Notes under the pieces: generated by a model | Told to the model about the DNA's origin: nothing | Seen by the model: the letters and a program-made list of their open reading frames with translations, nothing else | Database searches by the model: none | Position numbers and translations under genes: made by a program | Shown here: one piece after another, positions 1 to 7,584 of the stretch | Layout: every line of letters begins with the position of its first letter | Position numbering within the stretch: position 1 is the stretch's first letter | From: Candidatus Peregrinibacteria bacterium | GTDB lineage: Bacteria > Patescibacteriota > Gracilibacteria > Peribacterales > Peribacteraceae | Direction: 5' to 3' | DNA length: 16,813 bases | Assembly (NCBI GenBank): GCA_030638845.1 | Contig: DAOWDW010000068.1 | Span: 1 to 16,813, forward strand

Positions 1-614
1 CAGTGTTTTCATTCAATAAAATACTTGGTCCAGTAAGTGCTTCATCTGGATATAAACAAGAGTTAGTAATAAAAGGAGATAAAACTCTTCCAGATTATGG
101 AGGTGGTCTTTGTCAGGTAAGTACTACTGCATATCGTGGTATGTGGGAGTATGGTTTTCCAATATTGCAGAGAACAAATCATAGTTATAGTGTTAGGTAC
201 TATTACCCACAAGGAACAGATGCAACTATTTATCCTCCATATAAGGATGTTAAGTTTTTAAATGATACAGGTGCAGCAATTCTTCTTCAGACTTACACAG
301 GAGAAGATAAAGCATATTTTATTTATTATGGAACAACAGATAATAGAAAGTCCGATGTATTTGGACCTTTTGTATGGGCTAAAACTTCTGCTCCTGCAGA
401 TAAAATAGAATATACAACAGATATTCCTGTAGATACAGAACGTAAGGTTGGAGAGCGTGTCCCTGGCTTAAAAGCTGCTTGGTTTCGTATTCTTAAAAAG
501 AATGGAGATGAGGAAAGTTTAATAGAACCAGTGTATTCACATTATGAAGCAAGGCCGAGGTTTACTCAAATTGGAATTTCCAATGAAGAATATAAAATGC
601 AGAATGCAGAATAG
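1..614 (+). CDS. VanW-domain protein, C-terminal part (5' end outside window)
   Basis: This is the C-terminal ~204 residues of a VanW-domain protein. The frame is open from the first base, so the GTG at position 3 is most likely an internal valine: the family core reads like xVFSFNxxLGP, which this matches from that codon on. The core motif GGGLCQVSTT is present, followed by the family's RTNHSYSV stretch, a YPQGTDATIYPPYKD segment and an FLNDTGAAILLQ segment. VanW domains occur in surface or envelope proteins of many Gram-positives and Patescibacteria, often after a peptidoglycan-binding region; their biochemical role is not settled. Any signal peptide or anchor lies upstream, outside the window. 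The last residues (KMQNAE) are encoded by a 7-base tandem repeat that also supplies the TAG stop, so the tail is probably not functional protein sequence. It converges on recO. Confidence 0.85.
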   Translation, partial: VFSFNKILGPVSASSGYKQELVIKGDKTLPDYGGGLCQVSTTAYRGMWEYGFPILQRTNHSYSVRYYYPQGTDATIYPPYKDVKFLNDTGAAILLQTYTGEDKAYFIYYGTTDNRKSDVFGPFVWAKTSAPADKIEYTTDIPVDTERKVGERVPGLKAAWFRILKKNGDEESLIEPVYSHYEARPRFTQIGISNEEYKMQNAE

Positions 615-645
615 AGAATAAAATAAAATGCTTATTTTGCATTTT
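596..645. repeat. Heptad repeat (AATGCAG-type) with hairpin at VanW/recO convergent ends
   Basis: Four 7-base units run from 596 to 623: AATGCAG, AATGCAG, AATAGAG, AATAAAA. They overlap the VanW stop codon at 612-614. Just after them, AAAATGC (625-631) and GCATTTT (639-645) form a 7-bp perfect stem with a 7-base loop, followed by T-rich sequence. The stem could terminate VanW transcription, but it is AT-rich and weak. Confidence 0.5.
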
Positions 646-652
646 CTTATTA

Positions 653-1288
653 TTATATGCAATTTGCAGCGACATTTTTCGCCTTTAGCGGTCGTCTGCT
701 GTTGTTTTCTACAATAGAATTGCAAAGAGCGTCTAAAGAATTATTGTTTTCGGGCACATTGCACTCCATCCATTTTTCTGAGCTTCTTATTTCTTTTAGC
801 AAATTTCTTTCATCTTCTGAAAGATGAATAAATACTCTGTGATCTTCATGCATTGGTAATAATCCTAATTCATAAAGTAATCGTATGGTAAAAGGAAAAA
901 CAGATTTTACTTTATTATTTTTACATCCAAATAAATACTCCTGCATAAGAGTAAATATTTCTGGAATAGGATATTCGTTTTCTATCATAGAAATAATTAT
1001 ATCTGCGCATTGATTTGCATATAAATATGAATCTAAAGTTAATGCTGTATTTTCTCCAATTGTAGAAGAATCTACAATGTGCCAACCCGAAGCTCCTTCA
1101 TGAAGTGTTACCTGTATTTCTTGTAATGGAAGAATACTTCCTCCAATACGACTTTTTACCTTTCTCACACCTCTAGCACGTGCGGCAATTAACCCTTTTT
1201 CCTTACTTAGTAAAATACAAAATCTATCTGCTTCTCCAACATCGTAACCATGAAGAACAATTGCATGATGTGTGTAAGAATGTGCCAT
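653..1288 (-). CDS. recO: DNA repair protein RecO
   Basis: RecO is a recombination mediator that helps RecR load RecA on SSB-coated single-stranded DNA. The N-terminal OB-fold half is well recognisable: the segment around residues 18-34 (VGEADRFCILLSKEKGL) and 36-52 (ARARGVRKVKSRIGGSI) match the family's GExDRI...T.E.G and A.GARK..SR.GG patterns. At 211 residues it is a little shorter than the usual 230-250, and the C-terminal half shows no CxxC zinc motif, which many RecO proteins lack. The start ATG is only 3 bases after the ftsX stop, so the two are co-transcribed and probably translationally coupled. There is no Shine-Dalgarno sequence. The function is well supported by the N-terminal half; the C-terminal half is divergent. 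Confidence 0.85.
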   Translation of the reverse strand: MAHSYTHHAIVLHGYDVGEADRFCILLSKEKGLIAARARGVRKVKSRIGGSILPLQEIQVTLHEGASGWHIVDSSTIGENTALTLDSYLYANQCADIIISMIENEYPIPEIFTLMQEYLFGCKNNKVKSVFPFTIRLLYELGLLPMHEDHRVFIHLSEDERNLLKEIRSSEKWMECNVPENNNSLDALCNSIVENNSRRPLKAKNVAANCI

Positions 1289-1291
1289 TTC

Positions 1292-2263
1292 CTATGTTGT
1301 ATGAGTATTAAGGGTTCTTGATGCTAGCTCTTTCCGCATACCAAGCCATGTCCCAAATATAGCAAGAATTGGCAGAAGAAGTATTTCTAAAAGAAAGTAT
1401 GTAGGGAGTGTACTTTTTAAGAGTGGTGAAATTTGTGTACTTATACTAGAAAGTGCTCCTCCATTTTGGAGTGCTGGCAAAATAAGTGGAAGCAACAAAA
1501 GAAGCAAAGTACAGACAGCTATACTTGATAATACAGAGAGTATTAGCAAAACACATGTTTCTGTCACAAATGGAATAAACATTGTAAGTGGGGATGCTCC
1601 TACCAATTTTTCAACTAGTATTTCGTTAGACCTGCTTAGTACTCGTCTATGTACTAATTCTGTAGTAATAAACAATAATACAATTCCAATAATACTAAGA
1701 AGAATAATAGAAAGTGATTTTATAGCTTTAGCAAAGTTAAGTAGCTCATATACTTGTTCTTCTTGATTTGTAACTTCGGATAAAAATGTAGGATCTACTA
1801 TTCCTTGCCACTGGGTTTCGCCAATAAATGCTTTAAATTTTTCGTAGTCATCTAAGTTTTTAAGTGTAACGCCAATGGTATCTGGAAATGGATTTCCCAT
1901 ATTAAATTCTTCTAAGAAAGATGTTAGTTCTGGGTCATATTTTCGTGCACGTTCATATGCCTGTTCTCGTGTAATGTAAGCCGCATCTTTCACTATATCT
2001 TGTGCTTGTAAACTAGAGAAAAAATGACCAATTTCTTGGTTTGTAGCTCTTTTAAGAATTTCTAATCTAACATCTGTTCTTTCTCGTAAAAGTGATTGCA
2101 CTCCCTCTACTCCTAAAAAAACAATTAATACTATTTGAAAAAGAAGTAGCGTGCTTATAAGAACTCCCAACGTCATGCCCCATTCTCGTTCTCGTAAAAG
2201 TGTTTGCAACCCTCTTTTTATGCCACGTTTCCAAACAGTTGGTAGATCGGTATCTAATATCAT
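1292..2263 (-). CDS. ftsX: Cell division protein FtsX (permease-like)
   Basis: FtsX is the membrane partner of the ATPase FtsE and links cell division to activation of murein hydrolases. The protein is 323 residues. Hydrophobic segments fall at about 30-52, 182-205, 229-262 and 287-308, the family's four-helix pattern, with an extracytoplasmic domain at about 55-175. That domain contains the family-typical NPFPDTIGVTL stretch (124-134), and the permease core shows EILVEKLVGAS (214-224). The window has no ftsE; in most bacteria it lies directly upstream of ftsX, but here the upstream neighbour is the TPR gene, so ftsE must be elsewhere or missing. ftsX and recO form a two-gene unit. A perfect TATAAT lies 7 bases upstream of the start codon. 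Confidence 0.87.
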   Translation of the reverse strand: MILDTDLPTVWKRGIKRGLQTLLREREWGMTLGVLISTLLLFQIVLIVFLGVEGVQSLLRERTDVRLEILKRATNQEIGHFFSSLQAQDIVKDAAYITREQAYERARKYDPELTSFLEEFNMGNPFPDTIGVTLKNLDDYEKFKAFIGETQWQGIVDPTFLSEVTNQEEQVYELLNFAKAIKSLSIILLSIIGIVLLFITTELVHRRVLSRSNEILVEKLVGASPLTMFIPFVTETCVLLILSVLSSIAVCTLLLLLLPLILPALQNGGALSSISTQISPLLKSTLPTYFLLEILLLPILAIFGTWLGMRKELASRTLNTHTT

Positions 2264-2270
2264 AGATTAG

Positions 2271-2276
2271 ATTATA
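2271..2276 (-). promoter_or_regulatory. -10 element for ftsX-recO, 7 bases from the start codon
   Basis: The minus strand reads TATAAT, a perfect sigma-70-type -10, then 7 bases, then the ftsX ATG. Transcription should therefore start at or within a base or two of the ATG. The best -35 candidate is weak (TTGTAC with an 18-base spacer). Confidence 0.5.
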
Positions 2277-2303
2277 GAGAATGAATTGTACAAAGTACAA
2301 AAC

Positions 2304-2364
2304 TGGCTTGTAGCTTGTAGAAAAATCATAAGATATGCTTAGTCTTCCTACCAGCTACAGGCTA
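2304..2364. terminator. Imperfect 17-base inverted repeat after the pilin/TPR unit
   Basis: The arms 2304-2320 and 2348-2364 pair at 14 of 17 positions across a 27-base loop. The left arm contains two perfect CTTGTAG heptads (2307-2320). The structure lies between the TPR stop and the ftsX promoter, where a terminator for the upstream unit is expected, but no run of T residues follows. A repeat-derived hairpin is certain from the sequence; terminator function is inferred. Confidence 0.4.
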
Positions 2365-2368
2365 ATAG

Positions 2369-2974
2369 CTATATTATTTTTTTCACTGTTCTTTCGTATC
2401 GCTCTACTGCTTGTACGCAGTGTTTAACTCTTTCATTACAGGGGTCTATTTCTAGTGCTTTTTGGAATAGATTTTTTGATTTAATCATATTTCCTGTTTG
2501 CAAATAAGCTACTCCTAAGTCACACAAGGTAAGAAGATTTTCATTATCTAGGTTTAGTGATCTTTCCAAGGTAACTATTCCCTGTGCTTTTTTACCATCA
2601 TTAAATAGTGTCCATCCAAGACATCTTAGTATTTCGGGGTTATTGATTTTTAGCTTATTTGCAGTTTTAAAACGCTCTATACCTTTTCCCCATTCTTCTT
2701 TTCTCATATTTAAAAAGCCAAGAATGTAGTGTCCTGTATAACTTTTCCTATCTAATCCAATTGCCTGTATAGCTGCTGCTTCGGCTCTATTAAAATGTTC
2801 TAGCCCCAATTCATTATCTGCTATTTCTTCCAATGCAGAAACATTTTCAGGATCTTCTAAAAGTAGTTTTTCCAAAATATCAAGTGCCTCTTGGTATTTC
2901 CCCAATATTTTTAAATGCTCAGCTTGCTCCAGTCGTTTTATGGTTTGTTCGGAGGAGGAATTTTGATTTATCAT
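2369..2974 (-). CDS. Tetratricopeptide-repeat protein
   Basis: This protein of 201 residues is made almost entirely of TPR-like helix pairs. About five 34-residue units can be seen at roughly 18-48, 49-80, 82-113, 115-147 and 149-181. Each shows the typical pattern of a small residue near position 8, A or G near 20 and DP or DN near 32; examples are GKYQEALDILEKLLLEDPEN and GNMIKSKNLFQKALEIDP. There is no signal peptide or membrane segment, so it is probably a cytosolic scaffold; TPRs bind protein partners and the partner is unknown. I chose ATG 2974 over an in-frame start at 3025 because the latter would overlap the preceding gene by 29 bases and adds a residue stretch unlike a TPR. It follows the pilin-like gene by 22 bases in the same direction. 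Confidence 0.75.
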   Translation of the reverse strand: MINQNSSSEQTIKRLEQAEHLKILGKYQEALDILEKLLLEDPENVSALEEIADNELGLEHFNRAEAAAIQAIGLDRKSYTGHYILGFLNMRKEEWGKGIERFKTANKLKINNPEILRCLGWTLFNDGKKAQGIVTLERSLNLDNENLLTLCDLGVAYLQTGNMIKSKNLFQKALEIDPCNERVKHCVQAVERYERTVKKII

Positions 2975-2996
2975 GCTTTTTATTCTACTTGTCTTT

Positions 2997-3344
2997 TTAT
3001 GGTGCGTACAAGAAAGAGTACGCAATATTTATTATACCTTTTGCGGCGACAACAATGGCTATACCCATTACTGCTCCTATCATTAGGTCTTTTCCAAGTG
3101 ATTTTCGTTGATCGTTACCTGCAGATGACGCAATAAAGAAAGCTCCTGCAATAAAAATTGCCGTACAAATTGCAGTTATTGTTCCAACACCTACACTTAT
3201 TGCATTCATAACAATAGCATCCATAGTTAGAGTGCCAGATTGTGCTTCTATTCCAAAACCACTTACTGGAAGTGTTGCTGGTTCGTAAGCTTGTGCCTTT
3301 TCTATAAGAAGAGAAACAGTCTTTGAATAAATTCTTATTAACAT
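2997..3344 (-). CDS. Small two-helix pilin-like membrane protein (T4SS pilin / TrbC-VirB2 type)
   Basis: The protein is 115 residues. Its N-terminal segment of about 20 residues has basic residues at R4 and K8 and ends AQAYEP, which resembles a cleavable or anchor signal. Two hydrophobic helices follow at about 48-74 and 87-112, joined by a short polar loop, SSAGNDQRKSLGKD (73-86). This layout, with a small-residue-rich first helix and an SAGN...GK loop, is typical of the pilin-like proteins related to TrbC/VirB2 that are frequent in Patescibacteria. They are thought to build pili or secretion-related surface structures. No VirB4-like ATPase or other secretion gene is in the window, so the role cannot be narrowed. 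It is the first gene of a unit with the TPR gene and diverges from the PBP gene. An extended -10 lies 8 bases upstream of the ATG. Confidence 0.62.
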   Translation of the reverse strand: MLIRIYSKTVSLLIEKAQAYEPATLPVSGFGIEAQSGTLTMDAIVMNAISVGVGTITAICTAIFIAGAFFIASSAGNDQRKSLGKDLMIGAVMGIAIVVAAKGIINIAYSFLYAP

Positions 3345-3352
3345 TGTCTTAT

Positions 3353-3361
3353 ATTATAGCA
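3353..3361 (-). promoter_or_regulatory. Extended -10 promoter for the pilin-like gene
   Basis: The minus strand reads TGCTATAAT, a perfect extended -10, ending 8 bases before the ATG at 3344. A weak -35 candidate, TTTCCC, lies at 3376-3381 with a 17-base spacer. The expected transcription start falls at the start codon. Confidence 0.55.
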
Positions 3362-3367
3362 GAATAA

Positions 3368-3402
3368 GAGATATAGGGAAAGATATATGGAATATGGAGA
3401 AG
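3368..3402. repeat. Degenerate purine-rich heptad repeat
   Basis: Five 7-base blocks of similar form (GAGATAT, AGGGAAA, GATATAT, GGAATAT, GGAGAAG) lie between the divergent pilin-like and PBP genes. They resemble the GGAATAT/GGGATAG heptads at 13594-13628. The match between units is loose, so this is the least certain of the repeat tracts. Confidence 0.35.
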
Positions 3403-3414
3403 AAAAAGAAGTGT

Positions 3415-3428
3415 CAAAGTGCACTTTG
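3415..3428. promoter_or_regulatory. 14-base perfect palindrome between divergent promoters
   Basis: CAAAGTGCACTTTG reads the same on both strands. It lies 12 bases upstream of the PBP -35 element and 33 bases upstream of the pilin -35 candidate, a position suited to a dimeric regulator serving both genes. No regulator gene is nearby and only one copy was found in the window. Confidence 0.35.
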
Positions 3429-3440
3429 TTTACTCTAAGT

Positions 3441-3469
3441 TTGTCGAAGAGCACTCTACATTCTACAAT
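3441..3469 (+). promoter_or_regulatory. Promoter of the PBP gene (TTGTCG-17-TACAAT)
   Basis: The -35 TTGTCG (3441-3446) and the -10 TACAAT (3464-3469) match consensus at 4/6 and 5/6, with an ideal 17-base spacer. The -10 ends 9 bases before ATG 3479. The promoter supports that start and argues against the upstream in-frame GTG at 3419. Confidence 0.5.
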
Positions 3470-3478
3470 GCTGTATCT

Positions 3479-6400
3479 ATGTGTCCCAATTTTCAACGTC
3501 GGCGTTTGTATGGGAGAGGTAAATCTTTACATAGACGCGTAAAGAACAGCTCTATTCGTATGAGTTCTGCGACGGCGGAGCATGGATTATTTCATATTTT
3601 TATGCAGCCTATACGTTTTTTATATCGTTTTACTATTTCATTTATTCGTTGGATTTTTGTAGATAGAAATATTAAACAGGTTACCATTCGACTTTTTGGA
3701 ATTTTTGTAACTCTTTGTACGTTATATTTTGTGTATCTTTGGATAACGCTTCCAAATATAGAAGACCCTGGTAGTTTGCTTGCTTCTCAAAGCACAGTTA
3801 TTTCCGATAGAAATGGCATAGAGCTTTATAGGCTTCATGGAGAAGAAGACCGTACTGCAATAGCAGGAAGTTTAATTCCAGATTCTATGAGGAATGCAAT
3901 AATTGCTATAGAAGATGAGCGTTTTTATGAAAGAGGATGTTTAGATATAAGAGCTATTGGAAGAGCAGTATTTTTACTGGGACAGGCTGGAGGCGGGTCT
4001 ACTATTACGCGTCAGCTTGCGCGAAATGCTCTAAATTTACACAAAGATAATAGGTACAAACGTAAAATTAAAGAAGTCATTTTGGGGTGTCAATTGGAGC
4101 ATAAATACAGCAAAGACGAACTAATAGAATTATATTTAAATTGGATTCCTTTTGGGCAAAATGCATATGGAATAGAGCAGGCAAGCCAAAGGTATTTTGG
4201 TCATACATCTTCGGGTCTCACACTTGCAGAGTCTGCAATATTGGCTTCTCTTCCACAAAGACCAACTTATTTTAGCCCTTATGGAAAGCACGTAAGAACA
4301 AATGTAACTGAAGATATTTACAATAATATTGTGGATGGAAAAATTACTCGCTTAGATGAAATTGATGATGAAGACTTAAGAATAGGATTACTTGGTGCAT
4401 ATGTAGGGACTGGTAGTACTGTTGTTTATATTGGCGGTCGTACAGATCAGGTATTAAAGAATATGGAAGATTTAGGGAGTATTGAGGAATCGGAAAGACT
4501 TGCTGCACTTGCGGAATTGGACATAATAGAATTTAAACCTTCTCGTGAAAATATAAGAGCTCCGCATTTTGTATTGTGGGTTAGAGATCAAGTAGAAGAA
4601 ATGTTTGCAGGTACTTCAGAAGAAGGATTACTTGAGAGGGGTGGTCTTAATATTTCTACAACTTTAGATTGGAATTTACAGCAAATTGCTGAAAACGCAG
4701 TTTCTTTCCATCAAGAAGATATAATAAATAGATTTGGTGCCAATAATGTAGGACTAGTTTCTATAGACAGAGAAACAAATGAAATATTGGCTTACATAGG
4801 AAATATGGATTATGGCGACACTGAAAATGGTGGAAAAATTGATATGGTACATGTTCCTAGACAGCCAGGGTCTAGCTTTAAGCCGTTTATATATACAGCG
4901 GCTTTCCAAAAAGGATATTCTCCAGCAACTCCCCTTTATGATGTTCCTACAAAAATAGGAGATGACGAACCTCAAAATTTTGATGGTCAATTTAATGGGT
5001 TAATGAATATTAGATCTGCTTTAGGGGCATCTAGAAATGTGCCTGCTGCAAAAGCATTTTTCTTGGGAGGAGGGGAAGATAGTATTTTGGCACTTGTTTC
5101 TAATATGGGTGCTCCATTTCCTATGGAGAGGCGAGCAGAGCTAAAAAGTACTCGTCCAGATGGTTTTGACTATGGATGGCCTCTTGCCCTTGGGGCTGCA
5201 GAAACTCCACTTATAGAAATGGTTAATGCATACGACACTCTTGCAAGCGAAGGTATGTATAAGACTTTAATTAGTATTTTTTCTATTACAGATCGTCATG
5301 GCAATTTACTATACGAAGCAGAAAGTGAAGAGCGTGATGTTTTAGATCCTCGTATTGCATATCAAATGACTTCGATTTTAAGTGATGTACAAGCCCGCCC
5401 AGATGAATACTGGCAGTCACAGCTAACAGTTCCCGGTTTTCAAACAGCAGCTAAAACTGGTACAAGTAACAAATGCTTAGAACGTAATGAAGAAGATGGT
5501 TCTTGTCTTTTACTTAAGCCAGATAATGCATGGCTTTTGGGGTATACCCCAGCACTTGTAACTGGAGTTTGGGTAGGAAATGCAGATAGCTCATCTCTAT
5601 TTGATACAGCTGGAGGATTAAATACAGCTAGCCCAATTTGGCATGATTATATGATTCGTGCGCATAGAGATTTGGCACCATCCCAGAAAGAATTTCCTAT
5701 TCCAGAGGGAATAGTACGTCCTCAAATTTCTCTCCTCTCCGGAGAATTTCCAACAGAATGCACACCTGTTAATTTACGAAAGTCAGATGTCTTCTTGCAG
5801 GAAAATGCACCAAGTCAGGCAGATCCTATGTGTAAACAGTTAATGGTAGATAGGGTTACAAATCTTTTAGCTTCAGATGCATGTCCAGCAGAAGCCAGAG
5901 AATCTGGTAGTTTTCTTATGGCAAAGAGTTTACTTCCAGACAGATGGCCAACTTGGGAAGAGGGTGTACAAGAATGGATGACTACACAGATGGAACTTTG
6001 GAATGCTACTCCAGACCATAGTGGATCTTTACTCCCACTCCCCGTAGCACCTTTAACCGAATGTGACCCTGCTCTAACTCCAGGTAGACTTACAAAGCCA
6101 GAGCTAACCATTATCTTCCCAGTAAAAAATGGGAGTGTGGGTTATCCATCTTTTAAGCCTCGTATTAAATATGAAGTTGGATCTTTTGTTAGAGAAATTA
6201 CTTACGAAATAGATGGGAAAAAAGTACGAACAGCTACAAGTAAACCATTTGGAATGCCACTTCGCGCTCCTAAATCTTCAATTTTAGGTGGAGCACATAT
6301 CCTTAAAGTAACTCTTACAGATGAGTATTTTAATACAGTTTCATCTAGTATTAGTTTCCGTTTTGAAGAAGACAAAACATCTCCAGTTGTAAGATTAATT

Positions 6401-6655
6401 GTCCCTAGCGAAGGAGCAAAGTATTCATCTTTAGATTCTATAACTATGAAAGCAAAATCTAGTGATTTAAATGGTGCAGTTAAATATGTTCAATTTTATA
6501 TTGATGATATTTTGTTAAGTACAAAGCCTACACAGCCTTTCGAATTAACATATCCTGTTAAGGGGCTATCTAAAGGCTTGCATGTACTTAAAGTACTTGC
6601 AGAAGATATGGCGGGGAATGAAGGAGATGATAGTATTGAATTTTATGTAGAATAA
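3479..6655 (+). CDS. Class A penicillin-binding protein (bifunctional transglycosylase/transpeptidase) with Ig-like tail
   Basis: It polymerises and cross-links peptidoglycan at the outer face of the membrane (1058 residues). A basic cytoplasmic N-terminus precedes one membrane helix (about 71-93). The GT51 transglycosylase domain (about 105-290) has the catalytic Glu145 in EDERFYERGCLD, a GGSTITRQLARN motif and a third motif LEHKYSKDELIELYLN. The transpeptidase domain (about 400-720) has SSFK with Ser465, SRN at 518-520 and KTGT at 659-662, so it looks active. In the first GT51 motif the usual His and Gly (EDxxFxxHxG) are Arg and Cys. After about residue 870 two Ig-like domains follow (873-965 and 968-1058); the second shows VQFYIDDILL...GLHVLKVLAEDMAGN, typical of bacterial Ig modules, and these probably contact the wall. 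The gene is larger than most PBP1a/1c. ATG 3479 is chosen because a promoter sits just upstream. An exact PBP1A or PBP1C label is not possible. Confidence 0.9.
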   Translation: MCPNFQRRRLYGRGKSLHRRVKNSSIRMSSATAEHGLFHIFMQPIRFLYRFTISFIRWIFVDRNIKQVTIRLFGIFVTLCTLYFVYLWITLPNIEDPGSLLASQSTVISDRNGIELYRLHGEEDRTAIAGSLIPDSMRNAIIAIEDERFYERGCLDIRAIGRAVFLLGQAGGGSTITRQLARNALNLHKDNRYKRKIKEVILGCQLEHKYSKDELIELYLNWIPFGQNAYGIEQASQRYFGHTSSGLTLAESAILASLPQRPTYFSPYGKHVRTNVTEDIYNNIVDGKITRLDEIDDEDLRIGLLGAYVGTGSTVVYIGGRTDQVLKNMEDLGSIEESERLAALAELDIIEFKPSRENIRAPHFVLWVRDQVEEMFAGTSEEGLLERGGLNISTTLDWNLQQIAENAVSFHQEDIINRFGANNVGLVSIDRETNEILAYIGNMDYGDTENGGKIDMVHVPRQPGSSFKPFIYTAAFQKGYSPATPLYDVPTKIGDDEPQNFDGQFNGLMNIRSALGASRNVPAAKAFFLGGGEDSILALVSNMGAPFPMERRAELKSTRPDGFDYGWPLALGAAETPLIEMVNAYDTLASEGMYKTLISIFSITDRHGNLLYEAESEERDVLDPRIAYQMTSILSDVQARPDEYWQSQLTVPGFQTAAKTGTSNKCLERNEEDGSCLLLKPDNAWLLGYTPALVTGVWVGNADSSSLFDTAGGLNTASPIWHDYMIRAHRDLAPSQKEFPIPEGIVRPQISLLSGEFPTECTPVNLRKSDVFLQENAPSQADPMCKQLMVDRVTNLLASDACPAEARESGSFLMAKSLLPDRWPTWEEGVQEWMTTQMELWNATPDHSGSLLPLPVAPLTECDPALTPGRLTKPELTIIFPVKNGSVGYPSFKPRIKYEVGSFVREITYEIDGKKVRTATSKPFGMPLRAPKSSILGGAHILKVTLTDEYFNTVSSSISFRFEEDKTSPVVRLIVPSEGAKYSSLDSITMKAKSSDLNGAVKYVQFYIDDILLSTKPTQPFELTYPVKGLSKGLHVLKVLAEDMAGNEGDDSIEFYVE

Positions 6656-6662
6656 TGTTTAT

Positions 6663-6780
6663 TAGTTACTAGTCACTGCTTAACTTGGAATATTGGTATA
6701 CTGGTATATTGGAATACTGGGCACTGTTTAATGAAAATCTTAATCTGGATTACCAATAACCAATACACCAATCACCAATA
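6663..6780. repeat. Mixed heptad/octad repeats forming an inverted pair between PBP and yebC
   Basis: Three tracts lie side by side between the convergent gene ends: TAGTTAC-TAGTCAC (6663-6676); about five octads of TATTGGTA type (6683-6722); and four ACCAATA-type heptads with one extra base (6752-6780). The last two tracts are approximate reverse complements, so the gap can fold into a long imperfect hairpin in either transcript, with about 29 bases in the loop. This could act as a bidirectional terminator, but there is no clear T run. Confidence 0.6.
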
Positions 6781-6787
6781 ACTATAA

Positions 6788-7531
6788 TTACAACTTCTCT
6801 ATAATATCATCTCCTATGTCTGCATTTGAGTGAACCTCCGAAACATCATCATCTTCTTCTATTGCATCCATAAAATTTAGTAGCTTTCTTGCTACTTCTT
6901 CTTCTGAAATATTAACTTCCTGTAATGCTACATATTTCATTCCAGCTTCATGTATTTCGAGTCCTGCGGACATAAGAATATTGCGTACTTTTGCCCACAT
7001 AGTTGCATCTGTCTTTACTGTAACTATTCCATCATTACTTTCAATATCTTCTGCACCCGCGTCAATAAGTTCTAGCTCTGTGTCTTCATTTAATTTTCCT
7101 TTGGCTATTATTATCCCTTTATTTTCAAACATATACATAACAGATCCACTTTCTGCCCATTTACCACCCCTTTTTTCTATTGTAGAGCGAACATTGCTAA
7201 GAGTTCGGTTTTTATTGTCTGTAAGGCATTCAATAATACATGCAGCACCTCCTGGTGCATATGCTTCATAAATTACTGCTTCTATTGCATTTCCTTTCAC
7301 TTCTCCGGCACCCTTTTTTGCGGCTCTATCTATATTTGCATTAGGAACATTCTCTGCCTTTGCATTTTCTATTGCAGTTGCAAGGCCTGGATTCATATCT
7401 GGATTACTACTATTTCCTTCGCGTGCGGTTATTTCTATTAGTTTTGCGTGACGTGTAAAAACTTTTCCGCGCTTTGCGTCTGCAGCTCCCTTTTTATGCT
7501 TGATGGATGACCATTTACTATGACCAGACAT
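6788..7531 (-). CDS. yebC: YebC/TACO1-family protein
   Basis: This is a full-length YebC/TACO1 family member (247 residues; the family is usually 240-250). The N-terminus MSGHSKWSSIKHKKGAADAK followed by RGKVFTRHAKLI is the family signature, and NAKAENVPNANIDRAAKKG (56-74) and YEAYAPGGAACIIE also match. Family members have been described as transcription regulators and, for TACO1 and some bacterial homologues, as translation factors acting on the ribosome. Lying just downstream of rpsF and rpsR fits a translation role but does not prove it. The gene has its own -10 element 6 bases upstream of the ATG and no Shine-Dalgarno sequence. The acidic stretch near the C-terminus (EEDDDVSEV) is normal for the family. 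In many bacteria yebC neighbours ruvC; no ruv gene is seen here. Confidence 0.93.
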   Translation of the reverse strand: MSGHSKWSSIKHKKGAADAKRGKVFTRHAKLIEITAREGNSSNPDMNPGLATAIENAKAENVPNANIDRAAKKGAGEVKGNAIEAVIYEAYAPGGAACIIECLTDNKNRTLSNVRSTIEKRGGKWAESGSVMYMFENKGIIIAKGKLNEDTELELIDAGAEDIESNDGIVTVKTDATMWAKVRNILMSAGLEIHEAGMKYVALQEVNISEEEVARKLLNFMDAIEEDDDVSEVHSNADIGDDIIEKL

Positions 7532-7537
7532 GGAGGA

Positions 7538-7546
7538 ATTGTAACA
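7538..7546 (-). promoter_or_regulatory. Extended -10 promoter for yebC
   Basis: The minus strand reads TGTTACAAT, a TG-extended -10 with 5/6 matches, then 6 bases, then ATG. The bases between are TCCTCC, the reverse of a Shine-Dalgarno sequence, so no conventional ribosome site exists. No good -35 is visible. Confidence 0.45.
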
Positions 7547-7584
7547 GGAGAAATTGTCGTGTAACAGTAAAACTCATCATAATA

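Noticed and set aside
3..5. GTG at position 3 as the start of the VanW protein
   Set aside because: Family alignment continues through this codon (VFSFN), and the frame is open to the edge, so it is an internal valine of a truncated gene.
2975..3025. Upstream in-frame start for the TPR protein
   Set aside because: It would overlap the pilin-like gene and adds residues with no TPR character.
3431..3453. Resemblance to a widespread bacterial hairpin repeat of the form CTGAGCTTGTCGAAG
   Set aside because: Only one diverged copy (CTCTAAGTTTGTCGAAGAG) is present and the TTGTCG is better explained as the PBP -35; no second copy in the window.
3419..3478. In-frame GTG 3419 as the PBP start
   Set aside because: The 20 extra codons cover a TTGTCG-17-TACAAT promoter and a palindrome; ATG 3479 has the same -10 spacing as other genes here.
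5815..6111. Antisense open frame inside the PBP gene, and similar ones inside ugd (10550-10873), yebC (6981-7271) and the GT2 gene (15992-16435)
   Set aside because: They are opposite-strand frames of well-identified proteins with no recognisable product or promoter.
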